Source: DASWJZ01 sp963814905 (lineage in GTDB: Bacteria > Pseudomonadota > Alphaproteobacteria > Rhizobiales > Afifellaceae). Taken from it: DNA of 64,000 bases. The notes beneath the pieces were generated by a model. The model was not told where the DNA came from, searched no databases, and saw nothing but the letters and a program-made list of their open reading frames with translations. The stretch is taken from NCBI GenBank assembly GCA_963814905.1, contig CAWFEM010000015.1, forward strand, positions 186,001 to 250,000, written 5' to 3'. Both the position numbers and the translations under genes were made by a program. Positions 42,546 to 53,565 of the stretch are shown here, piece by piece. Numbering within the stretch: the stretch's first letter is position 1; each line of letters begins with the position of its first letter.

Positions 42546-43625
42546 ATGAAAAACAATACGCATTTCCTGCGTACCGGAATGAGCCGCCGCTCGTTCCTGA
42601 AGGCAACGGCGGCTGGCGCGACTTTCGCGGCGGCGCCCGCAATCATCGGCCGCGCCAGCGCCCAGGAAGAATGGACGCTCGCCCTTTCGGCGCGCTCCCT
42701 CTCCAACCCCTACCACGCGACCTTCGCGAAGGGCGGCGAAGACTTCGCCAAGTCGGTGGGTCTGCCCTACGAGGTGCTCATCACCGAGGGTAACAGCGAA
42801 AAGGGGATCGCCGACATCCGCGCCCTCCTCGCTCGCACGGGCGGCAAGCTCATCCTCAACGTCGACCCGAACGACTCTCCGGACGCGCGCGTGATCGTGG
42901 AGGATTGCCAGAAGGCGGGCGCCTATGTGGTAACGCAGTGGAACAAGCCGGACGACCTGCATCCCTGGGACCACAACCCGAACTATGTCGCGCACATGTC
43001 GTTCGACGGTGTGCCGAACGGCAAGGCGATGGGCGAGGCGCTGATCGCTACGATGGGCGGGTCCGGCGGTATCGTCGCGCTGGGCGGAATTCTTTCGAAC
43101 GTCCCGGCGATCGAGCGCAAGCTCGGCCTCGACCAGGCAATCGCCGCCAATCCCGGCGTGGAGCTTCTCGATTTCCAAGCCGCGGACTGGAACGAGACCA
43201 AGGCGTTCGAGATCATGCAGGCGTGGGTCACGCGCTTCGGCGACAAGATCAAGGGTGTGTGGGCCGCGAATGACGGCATGGGCATCGGCGCCCTCGAAGC
43301 GCTCCGTCAGGAAAATCTCGCCGGCAAGGTCAAGGTGACAGGCATTGACGGCATCGACGCTGCGATCGACGCCGTCCGCAACGGCGAGTTCGCCGGAACG
43401 GTCGCCTGGGATCCGCTGTGGACCGGCGGCATGGGACTCGCCATCGGCCACGCGGCCGCAACCGGCAGCATCGACATCGCCGCCGAGCCAAAAGAGCATC
43501 GCGAGTTCTACGGCACCGGCATCATCCTGACGGCGGACACCGTCGGCAGCTACGGCGCGCCGGCGCCGCTCGATTTCAACGACCTCTGGGGCAAGGCGAC
43601 CGGACAGATCGAGTACCGGAGCTAA
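42546..43625 (+). CDS. Sugar ABC transporter substrate-binding protein, Tat-exported
   Basis: A 359-residue RbsB-type binding protein. The N-terminus carries a twin-arginine motif 'MSRRSFLKATAAG' and a cleavage region 'GRASAQE'. The mature part includes 'LSNPYHATFAKGGEDFAKS' and 'VWAANDGMGIGALEALRQE' with 'GIDGIDAAIDAVRNGEF'. GGAGGAGA precedes the ATG. It heads the operon with two permeases, an ATPase and an aldo/keto reductase. The ligand is unknown; module content points to an oxygenated, sugar-like compound. Confidence 0.9.
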   Translation: MKNNTHFLRTGMSRRSFLKATAAGATFAAAPAIIGRASAQEEWTLALSARSLSNPYHATFAKGGEDFAKSVGLPYEVLITEGNSEKGIADIRALLARTGGKLILNVDPNDSPDARVIVEDCQKAGAYVVTQWNKPDDLHPWDHNPNYVAHMSFDGVPNGKAMGEALIATMGGSGGIVALGGILSNVPAIERKLGLDQAIAANPGVELLDFQAADWNETKAFEIMQAWVTRFGDKIKGVWAANDGMGIGALEALRQENLAGKVKVTGIDGIDAAIDAVRNGEFAGTVAWDPLWTGGMGLAIGHAAATGSIDIAAEPKEHREFYGTGIILTADTVGSYGAPAPLDFNDLWGKATGQIEYRS

Positions 43626-43716
43626 CCTCCCACTTGCGCCTGCCGGTGCCTTTCGGCCCGGCGGGCGCTATTGTTCTCTTGCTGCAACCCGCGCCCGGGA
43701 GCCGTCGAAGGGCAGG

Positions 43717-44730
43717 ATGAGCGTCGCCACCGATCAACTGCAGACAGCCGCACACGCCGCGGATTCGCGCCTGCGGCACAATCTCGCGCGGCGGCTGCGG
43801 ACCTGGGCGCCGGTTCTGGTCCTGATCGTCATCGGCCTCGCCATCTCGCTGATCAATCCGAACTTCCTTCAAACGTCGAACTTCATCCGCCTCTTGAGTT
43901 CCGCCGCCATTCCGATGGTCCTGACGATGGGCGCGACCTTCGTCATCCTCATGGGCAGTATCGATCTCTCCGTCGAAGGCATCGTCGCACTGACAGCGGT
44001 TCTCGCCGCCGCGCTCGTCGCCAACGATTTCAGCCCCGGTGAGTACCGGTGGCTGGCAGTGCCTGGAGCGATCGCGCTCGGCGGGGCGATCGGGCTCATT
44101 AACGGGCTCGCGCACGTGAAGCTGCGCATCCCGTCCTTCATGGCGACACTCGGAATCGGATTTGCCGCGGTCGGTGTCGCGACCGCGCTGCTTGGCGGCT
44201 TTCCCATCCGTATCTCCGACCGCGGCTTTCGCGCGATCGCCCTTTCGCGCTTCTTCGATATTCCACTGTCGGTGTGGATCGGATTCGCGGCGGTCGGCGT
44301 CGCGCTCGTTATCCAGCAGCGCACGCGGATCGGCCGCTGGCTCTACGCGATCGGCGGCGACGAGGAGATCGCGCGCCATTCCGGCGTGCCGGTCGAGCGG
44401 GCGCGCATCATCGTGTTCGCCATCGCCGGCTGCTTCTACGGCCTCGGCGGCGCCATGTCGGCCGCGCAGCTCGGCCAGGCGCATCCGCTCATCAGCCAGG
44501 GCCGCCTGTTCACCACCATCACCGCCGTCGTCGTCGGCGGGACGGCGCTTTCCGGCGGCGTCGGCTCCGTCCTGAACTCCGTCGTCGGCGTGCTCATCGT
44601 CGTGGTGCTCACCAATGGCATGGTGCTCGCCGGCCTGTCGCCCTACGTCCAGCAAGGCGTGCAGGGCATTCTTATCATCGTCGCCGTCGCGCTCGCGCTC
44701 GACCGCTCACGCCTCGACTCGGTGAAGTGA
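43717..44730 (+). CDS. Sugar ABC transporter permease 1 (RbsC type)
   Basis: A 337-residue permease with 'FVILMGSIDLSVEGIVALT', 'RIPSFMATLGIGFAAVG' and 'AVVVGGTALSGGVGSVLNS'. It comes 91 bp after the binding protein and 6 bp before the ATPase. A second permease follows the ATPase, so this importer probably has a heterodimeric channel, unlike the single-permease systems at 5120 and 40238. Confidence 0.92.
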   Translation: MSVATDQLQTAAHAADSRLRHNLARRLRTWAPVLVLIVIGLAISLINPNFLQTSNFIRLLSSAAIPMVLTMGATFVILMGSIDLSVEGIVALTAVLAAALVANDFSPGEYRWLAVPGAIALGGAIGLINGLAHVKLRIPSFMATLGIGFAAVGVATALLGGFPIRISDRGFRAIALSRFFDIPLSVWIGFAAVGVALVIQQRTRIGRWLYAIGGDEEIARHSGVPVERARIIVFAIAGCFYGLGGAMSAAQLGQAHPLISQGRLFTTITAVVVGGTALSGGVGSVLNSVVGVLIVVVLTNGMVLAGLSPYVQQGVQGILIIVAVALALDRSRLDSVK

Positions 44731-44736
44731 CGCCTC

Positions 44737-46248
<1,512 letters not shown>

Positions 46249-46268
46249 GCAGGGAGGAAAGAGCTCGG

Positions 46269-47216
46269 ATGAATGCATGGACGACGAGGCTCAGGGAATA
46301 CGGACCGGTGGTCGCGCTGGTCCTGCTCGTCCTGTTCGTCGGCGCCTACGATCGGCGCTTCTTCGCGCCGGACACGCTGCTCGTGCTCGTATCCGACACC
46401 ATGACCCTCTTCATCATGGCCGCGGGCGTCACCTTCGTCATCCTGATGGGCGGCATCGACCTTTCCATCCAATCGGTCGCCTCGCTGGCGAGCGTGATCC
46501 TTGCACTCACGCTGCCGGAATGGGGCTTCCTCGCCATTCCGGTGGCGCTTCTGGGCGGAGTTGTTGCCGGTCTCGCCGGCGGCATTTCGCACACGTGGCT
46601 GCGCATTCCGTCCTTCATCACCACACTGGCCGTTGGCGGCATCGCGACATCGGCCGCTTTCGTTTTCTCCGACGCCCGCTCGATCGACATCCCTAACACG
46701 CTCCGCGACGACTACCTGTTCTGGACGATCAGCCGTAGCTTCGGCATTCCGAACGAGATCCTGGTCGGCCTCGTCGTCGTCGTGGCGCTCTCGATTCTCC
46801 TTAAGTTCACGCCCTTCGGCCGCTTCGCAACGGCGATCGGCGCAAGCGAGCGCACCGTCTACGCATCCGGCATCAACGTCGACCTCGTGAAGGTAACGGC
46901 CTTTGTCGTTTCCGGCCTGATGGCCGCTCTCTCGGGCATCGTCTTCGCGGCACGTCTTTCCAGCGGCTCGCCCACGCTTGCCAACGAATTCCTGCTCCCC
47001 TCCATCGCCGCCGTGATCGTTGGTGGCACCGCTTTGACCGGCGGCGTGGGCAGCATCTGGCGCACGCTGGTCGGCGCCCTGATCATTGCCGTCGTCCGTA
47101 TCGGCATGACCTTTATGGGCGTCAGCGTCTTCGCCCAGCAGATCGTGTTCGGACTCGTTCTCGTTGCCGCGGTGGCGGCGACCATGGACCGCCAGCGCGT
47201 TCACGTCGTCAAATAG
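46269..47216 (+). CDS. Sugar ABC transporter permease 2 (RbsC type)
   Basis: A 315-residue permease with 'FVILMGGIDLSIQSVA', 'RIPSFITTLAVGGIATS' and 'AVIVGGTALTGGVGSIW'. ATG 46269 is preceded by GGGAGGAAAGAG. The frame is open much further upstream inside the ATPase gene, but that part is not permease. It is the partner of the permease at 43717, and the aldo/keto reductase gene follows after 10 bp. Confidence 0.91.
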   Translation: MNAWTTRLREYGPVVALVLLVLFVGAYDRRFFAPDTLLVLVSDTMTLFIMAAGVTFVILMGGIDLSIQSVASLASVILALTLPEWGFLAIPVALLGGVVAGLAGGISHTWLRIPSFITTLAVGGIATSAAFVFSDARSIDIPNTLRDDYLFWTISRSFGIPNEILVGLVVVVALSILLKFTPFGRFATAIGASERTVYASGINVDLVKVTAFVVSGLMAALSGIVFAARLSSGSPTLANEFLLPSIAAVIVGGTALTGGVGSIWRTLVGALIIAVVRIGMTFMGVSVFAQQIVFGLVLVAAVAATMDRQRVHVVK

Positions 47217-47226
47217 GAAGCCCTCG

Positions 47227-48243
47227 ATGGACCCTCACCAGCTCAGGCGGCTCGGCCGCGTCGATCTCAACGTGACCGCTTTCGGGTTCGGGACAGCGCC
47301 GATCGGCAATTTCCTGCGGCCGATCTCCGAGGAGGAGTCGCGGGCGATGATCGAGCGCGCGTGGGGTGTCGGCGTTCGCTTCTACGATACCGCGCCGATG
47401 TACGGGCACGGCCTCTCGGAGCTCCGCCTCGGCCATGCGCTGCGCTGGAAAAAACGCGACGACTTTGTCGTCGCCTCCAAGGTCGGGCGCATTCTGAAGC
47501 CCGCGAAGCGCTCGGAGATCGACTTTGCACCCTGGGTGAACGCCGCGCCGTTCACCGCCACTTTCGACTATTCCTACGACGGCACCATGCGCTCCTTCGA
47601 GGACTCGCTGCAGCGTCTCGGGCTGGAGCGCATGGAGATCTGCTTCATCCACGACATCGACGTCTTCACGCGCGGCAAGGATCAGCCGGAGGTCTTTCGT
47701 GAGGCAATGGACGGGTGCTGGCGCGCGCTGGAGCAGTTGCGCAGCGAGGGGTTGGTGAAGGCGATCGGCGTCGGCGTCAACGAGTGGGAGGTGTGTCACG
47801 CCGCGCTTGAAGCGCGCGACTTCGACTGTTTCCTGTTGGCCGGACGCTACACGCTGCTCGAGCAGGGGCCGCTGGAGAAATTCTTCCCGCTCTGTGCTGA
47901 GCGCGGCGCCTCCGTCGTCGTCGGCGGCGGTTACAATTCCGGCATCCTCGCCACCGGCGCGGTTCCCGGCGCCAAATACAACTACGCTCCTGCCCCGCAG
48001 CCGATCATGGACAAGGTAGCGCGCATCGAAAAGGTCTGCGCGGCCCACAACGTCCCCCTCCCCGCGGCCGCGCTCCAGTTCGTCGTCGCGCATCCGGTCG
48101 TGGCGTCGTTCGTGGCAGGGACGCGCACCGTCGAGCAGCTTGAGCAGAACCTGAGCTGGTTCAGCCATCCGATCCCGGCCGCCTTCTGGGCCGAGATGAA
48201 GGATGCCGGCCTTCTGCGCGAGGACGCGCCGACCCCGACCTAG
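47227..48243 (+). CDS. Aldo/keto reductase, D-threo-aldose 1-dehydrogenase (fucose dehydrogenase) type
   Basis: A 338-residue (beta/alpha)8 aldo/keto reductase. The tetrad residues are in 'FYDTAPMYGHGLSELRLG' (Asp, Tyr), 'VVASKVGRIL' (Lys) and 'CFIHDIDVF' (His). 'GGGYNSGILATG' and 'AGTRTVEQLEQNL' are typical of D-threo-aldose/L-fucose dehydrogenases, which oxidise an aldose at C1 to a lactone. ATG 47227 lies 10 bp after the permease stop, with AGGA just upstream. As the last gene of the importer operon it probably catalyses the first step on an imported sugar-like substrate. Confidence 0.87.
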   Translation: MDPHQLRRLGRVDLNVTAFGFGTAPIGNFLRPISEEESRAMIERAWGVGVRFYDTAPMYGHGLSELRLGHALRWKKRDDFVVASKVGRILKPAKRSEIDFAPWVNAAPFTATFDYSYDGTMRSFEDSLQRLGLERMEICFIHDIDVFTRGKDQPEVFREAMDGCWRALEQLRSEGLVKAIGVGVNEWEVCHAALEARDFDCFLLAGRYTLLEQGPLEKFFPLCAERGASVVVGGGYNSGILATGAVPGAKYNYAPAPQPIMDKVARIEKVCAAHNVPLPAAALQFVVAHPVVASFVAGTRTVEQLEQNLSWFSHPIPAAFWAEMKDAGLLREDAPTPT

Positions 48244-48261
48244 TCGGGAGCCAACTCAGCC

Positions 48262-49884
48262 TCACGCGACGCGCTGCAGCGTCTCAGCCGGCAGCGATGG
48301 CGTGCGATTGCCGCGGATCATGTCGGAGGCTTTTTCGGCGATCATCAGCGTCGGCGCATTGGTGTTTGAGCTGATGAGCCGCGGCATGACGGAGGAATTG
48401 CAAATCCTGAGGTTCCCGATGCCGTGGACCCGCAGCTCGCTGTCCACCACGGCCATTTCGTCGGCGCCCATCTTGCACGCGCCGACCGGGTGGTAGGACG
48501 TGCGTCCGTACTGGCGGACATAGGCTTCGAGATCGGCGTCGGTCTCCACGCCCTCGCCGGGGAAATGCTCCTTTCGCACATAACGCCCCAAGGCCGGCTG
48601 GCTCATGATCTCGCGGCTCAGGCGGACGCCCTCGATCGAAACACGGAGATCGTACGGATCGCCGAGAAAATTCGGATCGATGATCGGCGGATCGGCGGGG
48701 CTGGCGCTGCGCAGCGTCACCGAGCCGCGGCTCCGCGGCCTCAGCGTATAGGAATTGAGCGTGCTTCCCGAACCCGAGGGAATCGACGGCACACCCTCTT
48801 CCACGCCCGCGCCGACCAGGAAATGGAATTGCAGATCGGGCGTCGGCGCATCCTTCTCGGCGTACCAGAAAGCGCCGCCCTCGACGATGGTCGAAGCGAC
48901 CGGGCCGTTGCGGAATAAGAGATATTCGAGCCCCGCCCACGCCTTCCAATGCGGCTTCGCGTAGCGGTCGAGGCTGTAGGCGCCCTTGAGCTCGTGCACG
49001 ATATCGACGCCGAAATGGTCATGCAGATTGCGGCCGACGCCGGGCAAGTCGGCCACGACGCCGATGCCATGCGCCCGCAGTTCGTCGGCCGGCCCGATTC
49101 CCGAAAGCAGCATCAGCTTCGGCGAGCCAATGGCGCCTGCCGTGAGGATCACTTCGTCCGCGTCGATGACGACGCGCTGGCCGTTCCTGTCGCATTCCAC
49201 GCCGACCGCCCGTCCATGCTCGACGACAATGCGAAGCACGGTGACCTTCTTCTCGACGCTCAGGTTGCGACGGCTAAGCGCCGGGCGGAGATAGCCGATC
49301 GCCGCGGAGCAGCGGCGCGCGTTGCGATTGGTGACCTGATAGGCGCTGGCCCCTGCCTGGGCGGGCCCGTTGAAGTCGGGGTTGAAAGGCATCCCGATCT
49401 GCTGGCACGCCTGAACAAAGGCGCGGGTAAGCGGCTGGGGATTCTGCGACGAGACCCCGAGCGGGCCGCCTATGCCGTGATAGGCGCCGCTGAACGTATC
49501 GTTGTCCTCCATTCGCACGAAGTACGGGAGGATCTCCTTGAACGACCAGCCGGTGCAGCCAAGATCGTTTGCCCAATGGTCGTAATCCTGCGGGCAGCCG
49601 CGCGTATAGACTTGAGCGTTGATGGAGCTGCCGCCGCCGAGCACCCGCCCCTGCGCGTAAGGAATCTCGCGATTGTTGGCGTGACGTTGCGGCGCCGTCT
49701 TGTAGCCCCAGGTCAGCCCGCCGGAGGTCATGGTGTAGAAGCCGACCGGCATGTGGATATAGGGGTTCGTGTCGGCCGGCCCCGCTTCGATCAAGAGGAC
49801 GCTTGTCGTCTCGTCCTCGCTAAGGCGCGACGCCAGCGCGCAGCCGGCGCTGCCGGCGCCGACGATGACATAGTTGTAGCTCAC
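48262..49884 (-). CDS. GMC-family FAD-dependent oxidoreductase (choline dehydrogenase-like)
   Basis: A 540-residue GMC oxidoreductase, paralogous to the one at 33117. FAD motif 'YVIVGAGSAGCALASRLSE', signatures 'GRVLGGGSSINAQVYTRG' and 'GAIGSPKLMLLSGIG', catalytic His in 'YHPVGACKMG', Asn in 'SSNTNAPTLMIAEKA'. GTG 49884 has GGGAGG 6 bases upstream and puts the FAD motif at the very N-terminus; an in-frame ATG at 49902 would overlap that ribosome-binding site. It is convergent with the aldo/keto reductase and divergent from the TetR-family gene, and a TetR-type site lies in the shared promoter. Confidence 0.9.
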   Translation of the reverse strand: MSYNYVIVGAGSAGCALASRLSEDETTSVLLIEAGPADTNPYIHMPVGFYTMTSGGLTWGYKTAPQRHANNREIPYAQGRVLGGGSSINAQVYTRGCPQDYDHWANDLGCTGWSFKEILPYFVRMEDNDTFSGAYHGIGGPLGVSSQNPQPLTRAFVQACQQIGMPFNPDFNGPAQAGASAYQVTNRNARRCSAAIGYLRPALSRRNLSVEKKVTVLRIVVEHGRAVGVECDRNGQRVVIDADEVILTAGAIGSPKLMLLSGIGPADELRAHGIGVVADLPGVGRNLHDHFGVDIVHELKGAYSLDRYAKPHWKAWAGLEYLLFRNGPVASTIVEGGAFWYAEKDAPTPDLQFHFLVGAGVEEGVPSIPSGSGSTLNSYTLRPRSRGSVTLRSASPADPPIIDPNFLGDPYDLRVSIEGVRLSREIMSQPALGRYVRKEHFPGEGVETDADLEAYVRQYGRTSYHPVGACKMGADEMAVVDSELRVHGIGNLRICNSSVMPRLISSNTNAPTLMIAEKASDMIRGNRTPSLPAETLQRVA

Positions 49885-49993
49885 GCTCGTCCTCCCGGGC
49901 ATCTTGGTCCACCGATCTTATGCCGGTCGTCATCGACGGCCGAAAGCGGCGCCTCACCGGGCGAGGCTCATTGCCGCCGCGGCAGTCTCGTGT

Positions 49994-50014
49994 CAAACTA
50001 ACCAGTTAGTTGTT
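49994..50014. promoter_or_regulatory. TetR-type operator AACTAAC-CA-GTTAGTT
   Basis: A perfect 7+2+7 inverted repeat (49996-50011) in the 215-bp divergent promoter of the GMC oxidoreductase and TetR-family genes. It contains the 11-mer AGTTAGTTGTT shared with 42496-42506. Confidence 0.6.
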
Positions 50015-50099
50015 CATACCAACTTGCCCGGCCCGCTACAATGCGACACCTGTCGAGCGGAAGAAGCGGGCTCATGGCAACCTGAAACACCGGGGATTG

Positions 50100-50741
50100 A
50101 TGGTCACGACAAAAAAGAAGAAGGGCAGTGTCCGCGACGCCGGCGCCACCAAGCGGCGCATCCTCGACGCGGCTCTCAAGGAGTTTGCCAAGCTCGGACT
50201 GGGGGGCGCGCGCGTCGATACGATCGCGGAGAGCGCTGCCGCCAACAAAGGACTGATCTACGCCTATTTCGGCAGCAAGGAGAACCTGTTCGTCGCAGTG
50301 CTCGAGGAGGCTTATCTCGGCATCCGCACCGCGGAGCAGAAGCTCGACCTCAACCACCTGCCCGCGGCCGTCGCTCTCGACACGCTCGTGCGCTTCACCT
50401 GGGAATATTATCTCGCCCATCCGGAGTTCCTGACCCTCGTCAACAGCGAGAACCTTCACACCGGCCGCCACGTGAAGAAATCGAAGGCGATCCGCGATTC
50501 CTTTCCGCCCATGATCGAGATGGTGCAGTCGATCCTGGACCGCGGCGTTGCAAGCGGCGACTTCCGGCCGGGGATCGATCCGGTGCAGCTCAACATCACG
50601 ATCGCCGCGATCGGCTACTACTATCTCACCAACCGCTTCACTGGTTCGGTGATCTACAGCCGCGACTTCATGGACCCGAAGCGGCTGGAGGAGCGGTTAG
50701 AGTTCAACCTCGAGACGATCCGCCGGCTGGTGCGCGTCTGA
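50100..50741 (+). CDS. TetR/AcrR-family transcriptional regulator
   Basis: A 213-residue TetR-family regulator. The N-terminal helix-turn-helix domain reads 'KRRILDAALKEFAKLGLGG' then 'DTIAESAAANKGLIYAYFG' and 'SKENLFVAVLEEAY'. The C-terminal domain is of the type found in several hydrolase/catabolic repressors (TetR_C). A lysine-rich start 'MVTTKKKKG' supports ATG 50100; the frame is open back to 50010, but that would run into the operator. Sites matching its own promoter occur before the importer (42488) and the CoA-transferase/acyl-CoA dehydrogenase pair (52314). It is therefore the probable regulator of module III. Its end overlaps the convergent CoA-transferase by 45 bp. Confidence 0.9.
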   Translation: MVTTKKKKGSVRDAGATKRRILDAALKEFAKLGLGGARVDTIAESAAANKGLIYAYFGSKENLFVAVLEEAYLGIRTAEQKLDLNHLPAAVALDTLVRFTWEYYLAHPEFLTLVNSENLHTGRHVKKSKAIRDSFPPMIEMVQSILDRGVASGDFRPGIDPVQLNITIAAIGYYYLTNRFTGSVIYSRDFMDPKRLEERLEFNLETIRRLVRV

Positions 50742-52247
50742 CTGCGCTTGCGGGACCCGAACGATTGGCCTGAACATCATGCGGTCGAGCACGTCGCGCT
50801 TGAGGTCGATGCCGGACGCGACTTCGATGAGCTCCACGCCCTTCTCTCCAAGCGTAAACACGGCCCGCTCTGTGATGTACAGGACGGCCTGGCCGTTCCG
50901 CCTCGCCTGCGCGCCGCTGAACGTGATGTGCTCGACGCGCTTCACGAGCTTCGGCACCGAACCGTGCGAGCGGATGACGATCCCGCCCTTTCCGTCGGAA
51001 TCGACGGCAAGCCCTTTCGCCTCGAAAGCGCCGCAGAAGACCACCTTGCGCGCCGTCTGGGTGATGTCCACGAAGCCGCCCGGTCCGACCAGCGTGCCGT
51101 TGAACATCGACACATTGACATTCCCCTCCTCGTCCATCTCGCCCATGCCGAGGAAGGCGGTGTCGATGCCGCCGCCTGAATAGAAGTCGAACTGGTCGAC
51201 CGAGGAGATAATGGCGTCAGGGTCGCGCGCCGCTCCGAACATCGGACCGTCGAGGCTGTCGCCGTTGTGGATGCCCTGCTCGACCGTGCCCCAGTAGCGC
51301 GGCGCATCGGGTCCGCGCAGAAGGGGAGGAATACCGCCGGGAATCCCGTATCCGAAATTCACCGATTGCGGTCCGTCGATCTCACACGCCGCACGCAGGG
51401 CGATGAGGCGCCGCAATCCCGGCGCCGGCTCTTCCACAGCGCCCGCGGTCCCGGGAGCTGCCTCGCCGCTGATATGCGGATCGTAGGCAGGCAGGTAGGT
51501 GCCACGCGCATGCGGAGCGACAGCGACGGCATCGATCAGGACGCCCGGCACGCGCCACAACCGCGCGGAGGTCGAGCGGCGCTCGACCAGCGTCTCAACC
51601 TGCGCGAAGACCTTCCCCCCGCAGGCATGCGCGGCAAGCGCCGCGGCATAGACGTCGAGGTCGGCCGGCTCCCGAACCAGCGAGAGGTTGCCGCTTCGAT
51701 CCGCCTCCGACCCGCGCACGATGGCGTAGTCGATATGGATCGGCTTGTAGCGCAGGTATTCTTTGCCCTCGAATTCGACCAGCTCGACCAGGTCTTCCGT
51801 CGCCTGCGCATTGCAGCGGCCGCCATCGACGCGCGGGTCGACGAACGTCCTCAGTCCGATGCGCGTGATGAGACCGGGGCGCGCCGCCCCGATCTCGCGC
51901 AGGAGCAACGAGATTGCGCCGCCCGGGAAGGAGTAGGCGGCGATACGGTTCTCACGGGCGAGCCGCTGCATCTCCGGCGACCAGCTCCAGTGCCCGCCGA
52001 CGACCTTCCGCACGAGGCCTTCGTGCGCGAAACGGCCAATGCCGCTCCCCTTCCCGTCACCAACACCCAAAGCGTGGACGATGGTGAGGTCGCGAGGATG
52101 ACCGCTCGCCAGGAAGCGCCGCTCGATCGCCGCCAGGATCTCGTCCGGCTCCAGGAAGATGCCGGAAGCGCCGAGCGCGATCGTTGCGCCATCACGGATC
52201 TCTCCCGCGATGTCGTCTGGAGAAGCGACCTTTGGACCAGAGGACAA
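50697..52247 (-). CDS. Acyl-CoA:acetate/3-ketoacid CoA-transferase (fused alpha-beta)
   Basis: A 516-residue CoA-transferase. The alpha half includes 'LGASGIFLEPDEILAAIE' and 'GLRTFVDPRVDGGRCNAQ'; the beta half includes 'YWGTVEQGIHNGDSLDG' (probable catalytic Glu), 'MFNGTLVGPGGFVDI' and 'VVFCGAFEAKG'. It moves CoA from a donor such as acetyl- or succinyl-CoA to a carboxylate. Start is TTG 52247, with AAGGGG about 8 bases upstream. It is an intact paralogue of the broken gene at 34763 and is divergent from an acyl-CoA dehydrogenase gene across a TetR-type site. It probably activates the acid made by the GMC or aldo/keto enzymes. Confidence 0.88.
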   Translation of the reverse strand: MSSGPKVASPDDIAGEIRDGATIALGASGIFLEPDEILAAIERRFLASGHPRDLTIVHALGVGDGKGSGIGRFAHEGLVRKVVGGHWSWSPEMQRLARENRIAAYSFPGGAISLLLREIGAARPGLITRIGLRTFVDPRVDGGRCNAQATEDLVELVEFEGKEYLRYKPIHIDYAIVRGSEADRSGNLSLVREPADLDVYAAALAAHACGGKVFAQVETLVERRSTSARLWRVPGVLIDAVAVAPHARGTYLPAYDPHISGEAAPGTAGAVEEPAPGLRRLIALRAACEIDGPQSVNFGYGIPGGIPPLLRGPDAPRYWGTVEQGIHNGDSLDGPMFGAARDPDAIISSVDQFDFYSGGGIDTAFLGMGEMDEEGNVNVSMFNGTLVGPGGFVDITQTARKVVFCGAFEAKGLAVDSDGKGGIVIRSHGSVPKLVKRVEHITFSGAQARRNGQAVLYITERAVFTLGEKGVELIEVASGIDLKRDVLDRMMFRPIVRVPQAQSDAHQPADRLEVEL

Positions 52248-52313
52248 AGTCAGCCCCTTCTTGTAAGTGTGCTCGTCCGGGGCGTCTTGACGCTCGCGCG
52301 GGACACGTTTTAT

Positions 52314-52330
52314 ATAACTAGATAGTTATT
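52314..52330. promoter_or_regulatory. TetR-type operator ATAACTA-GA-TAGTTAT
   Basis: A perfect 7+2+7 palindrome (52314-52329) in an otherwise GC-rich divergent promoter between the CoA-transferase and acyl-CoA dehydrogenase genes. It shares the TAGTT half-site with the sites at 42488 and 49994. Confidence 0.55.
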
Positions 52331-52404
52331 TCCGCCACCACTGTCGAGCGGGAAACTGCCCTCGGCAAGGGGCGAGGAACAGGACCAGCAATTAGACCTA
52401 CCGC

Positions 52405-53565
52405 ATGCTGCCGCTTCCCAAACACGACGTCGAAATATACGCCCAAATCGAGGAGACGGCCCGCCGGTTCTCCAAGGATGTGGTGCGCCCCGTCGCCGAA
52501 GAGCTCGACGCCGAGGAGCGTTTTCCCCGTGAAATCTATGTCCGGATGGGCGAGCTCGGCTTGTTCGGGATCACGGTGCCGGAGGACCAGGGCGGCGCCG
52601 GCCTCGACACGCTCGCCTACGCCATCGTCATGGAAGAGCTGTCGCACGGTTATTCGTCGGTCGCCGACCAGTGCGGGCTGGTCGAGCTGATCGGCACCCT
52701 GCTCTCCCGCTACGGCTCGCCCGGGCAGCGCAAGCAATTCACCGAGAAGGTGGTGCGGGCCGAGCTCCTCGCCGCCTATTGCATCTCGGAGGCGGAAGCC
52801 GGGTCCGATGTTGCCGGCATCCGCACGACGGCCGTTCGCGATGGTGACGGGTGGATTCTTAACGGCGGCAAACTCTGGATCCACAATGCGCCGGTCGCAG
52901 ATGTCGGCTTCGTTCTCGCCCGCACGGACCCTTCCGCCGCGCATCGCGGCATGTCGATCTTCATCGTCGACCTCAACGCACCGGGCGTCACCCGCGGCCC
53001 CAAGGAGCACAAGATGGGGCAGCGGGCGAGCCAGGTAGGCGCGCTCACCTTTGACGGCGTGCGCCTGGAAGCCGATGCTCTCCTCGGCGAGGAGGGGCGC
53101 GGGTTCCACATGATGATGAGCGTGCTGGAAAAGGGTCGCGTCGGTATCGCGTCGCTCGCCGTAGGGATCGCCCAGGCCGGCCTCGACGCCGCCCTCGCCT
53201 ACGCACAGGAGCGTCGGCAGTTTGGGCGGCCGATCATCGACAATCAGGGTCTGCAATGGATGCTCGCCGATATGGCGACGCAGATCACCGCTGCGCGATC
53301 GCTGGTGCGGCGCGCCGCCATGCTGCTCGATGCCGGCAAACCGGCAGGCGCTGCCTGCTCAATGGCGAAGTGCTTTGCCGGCGACACCGCGGTCGCGCAA
53401 ACCGCCAATGCCGTGCAGATCTTCGGCGGCTCCGGCTATATCCGCGGGTTTGAGGTCGAGCGCCTCTATCGCGACGCGAAGATCACGCAGATCTACGAGG
53501 GCACCCAACAGATTCAGCGGACCATCATCGCGCGTGAGCTGGTGAAGAACGGATCGCGCCCGTGA
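52405..53565 (+). CDS. Acyl-CoA dehydrogenase
   Basis: A 386-residue acyl-CoA dehydrogenase. 'CISEAEAGSDVAGIRTTAV', 'WILNGGKLWIHNAPVADVG', 'RQFGRPIIDNQGLQWMLAD' and 'QIFGGSGYIRGFEVERLYRDA' are the family blocks; the catalytic Glu is in 'QIYEGTQQIQRTIIAR'. Unlike the enzyme at 27603, the YEGT motif is intact. It is divergent from the CoA-transferase, which would supply the acyl-CoA, and overlaps the next SDR gene by 4 bases (GTGA). The chain type of its substrate is unknown. Confidence 0.9.
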   Translation: MLPLPKHDVEIYAQIEETARRFSKDVVRPVAEELDAEERFPREIYVRMGELGLFGITVPEDQGGAGLDTLAYAIVMEELSHGYSSVADQCGLVELIGTLLSRYGSPGQRKQFTEKVVRAELLAAYCISEAEAGSDVAGIRTTAVRDGDGWILNGGKLWIHNAPVADVGFVLARTDPSAAHRGMSIFIVDLNAPGVTRGPKEHKMGQRASQVGALTFDGVRLEADALLGEEGRGFHMMMSVLEKGRVGIASLAVGIAQAGLDAALAYAQERRQFGRPIIDNQGLQWMLADMATQITAARSLVRRAAMLLDAGKPAGAACSMAKCFAGDTAVAQTANAVQIFGGSGYIRGFEVERLYRDAKITQIYEGTQQIQRTIIARELVKNGSRP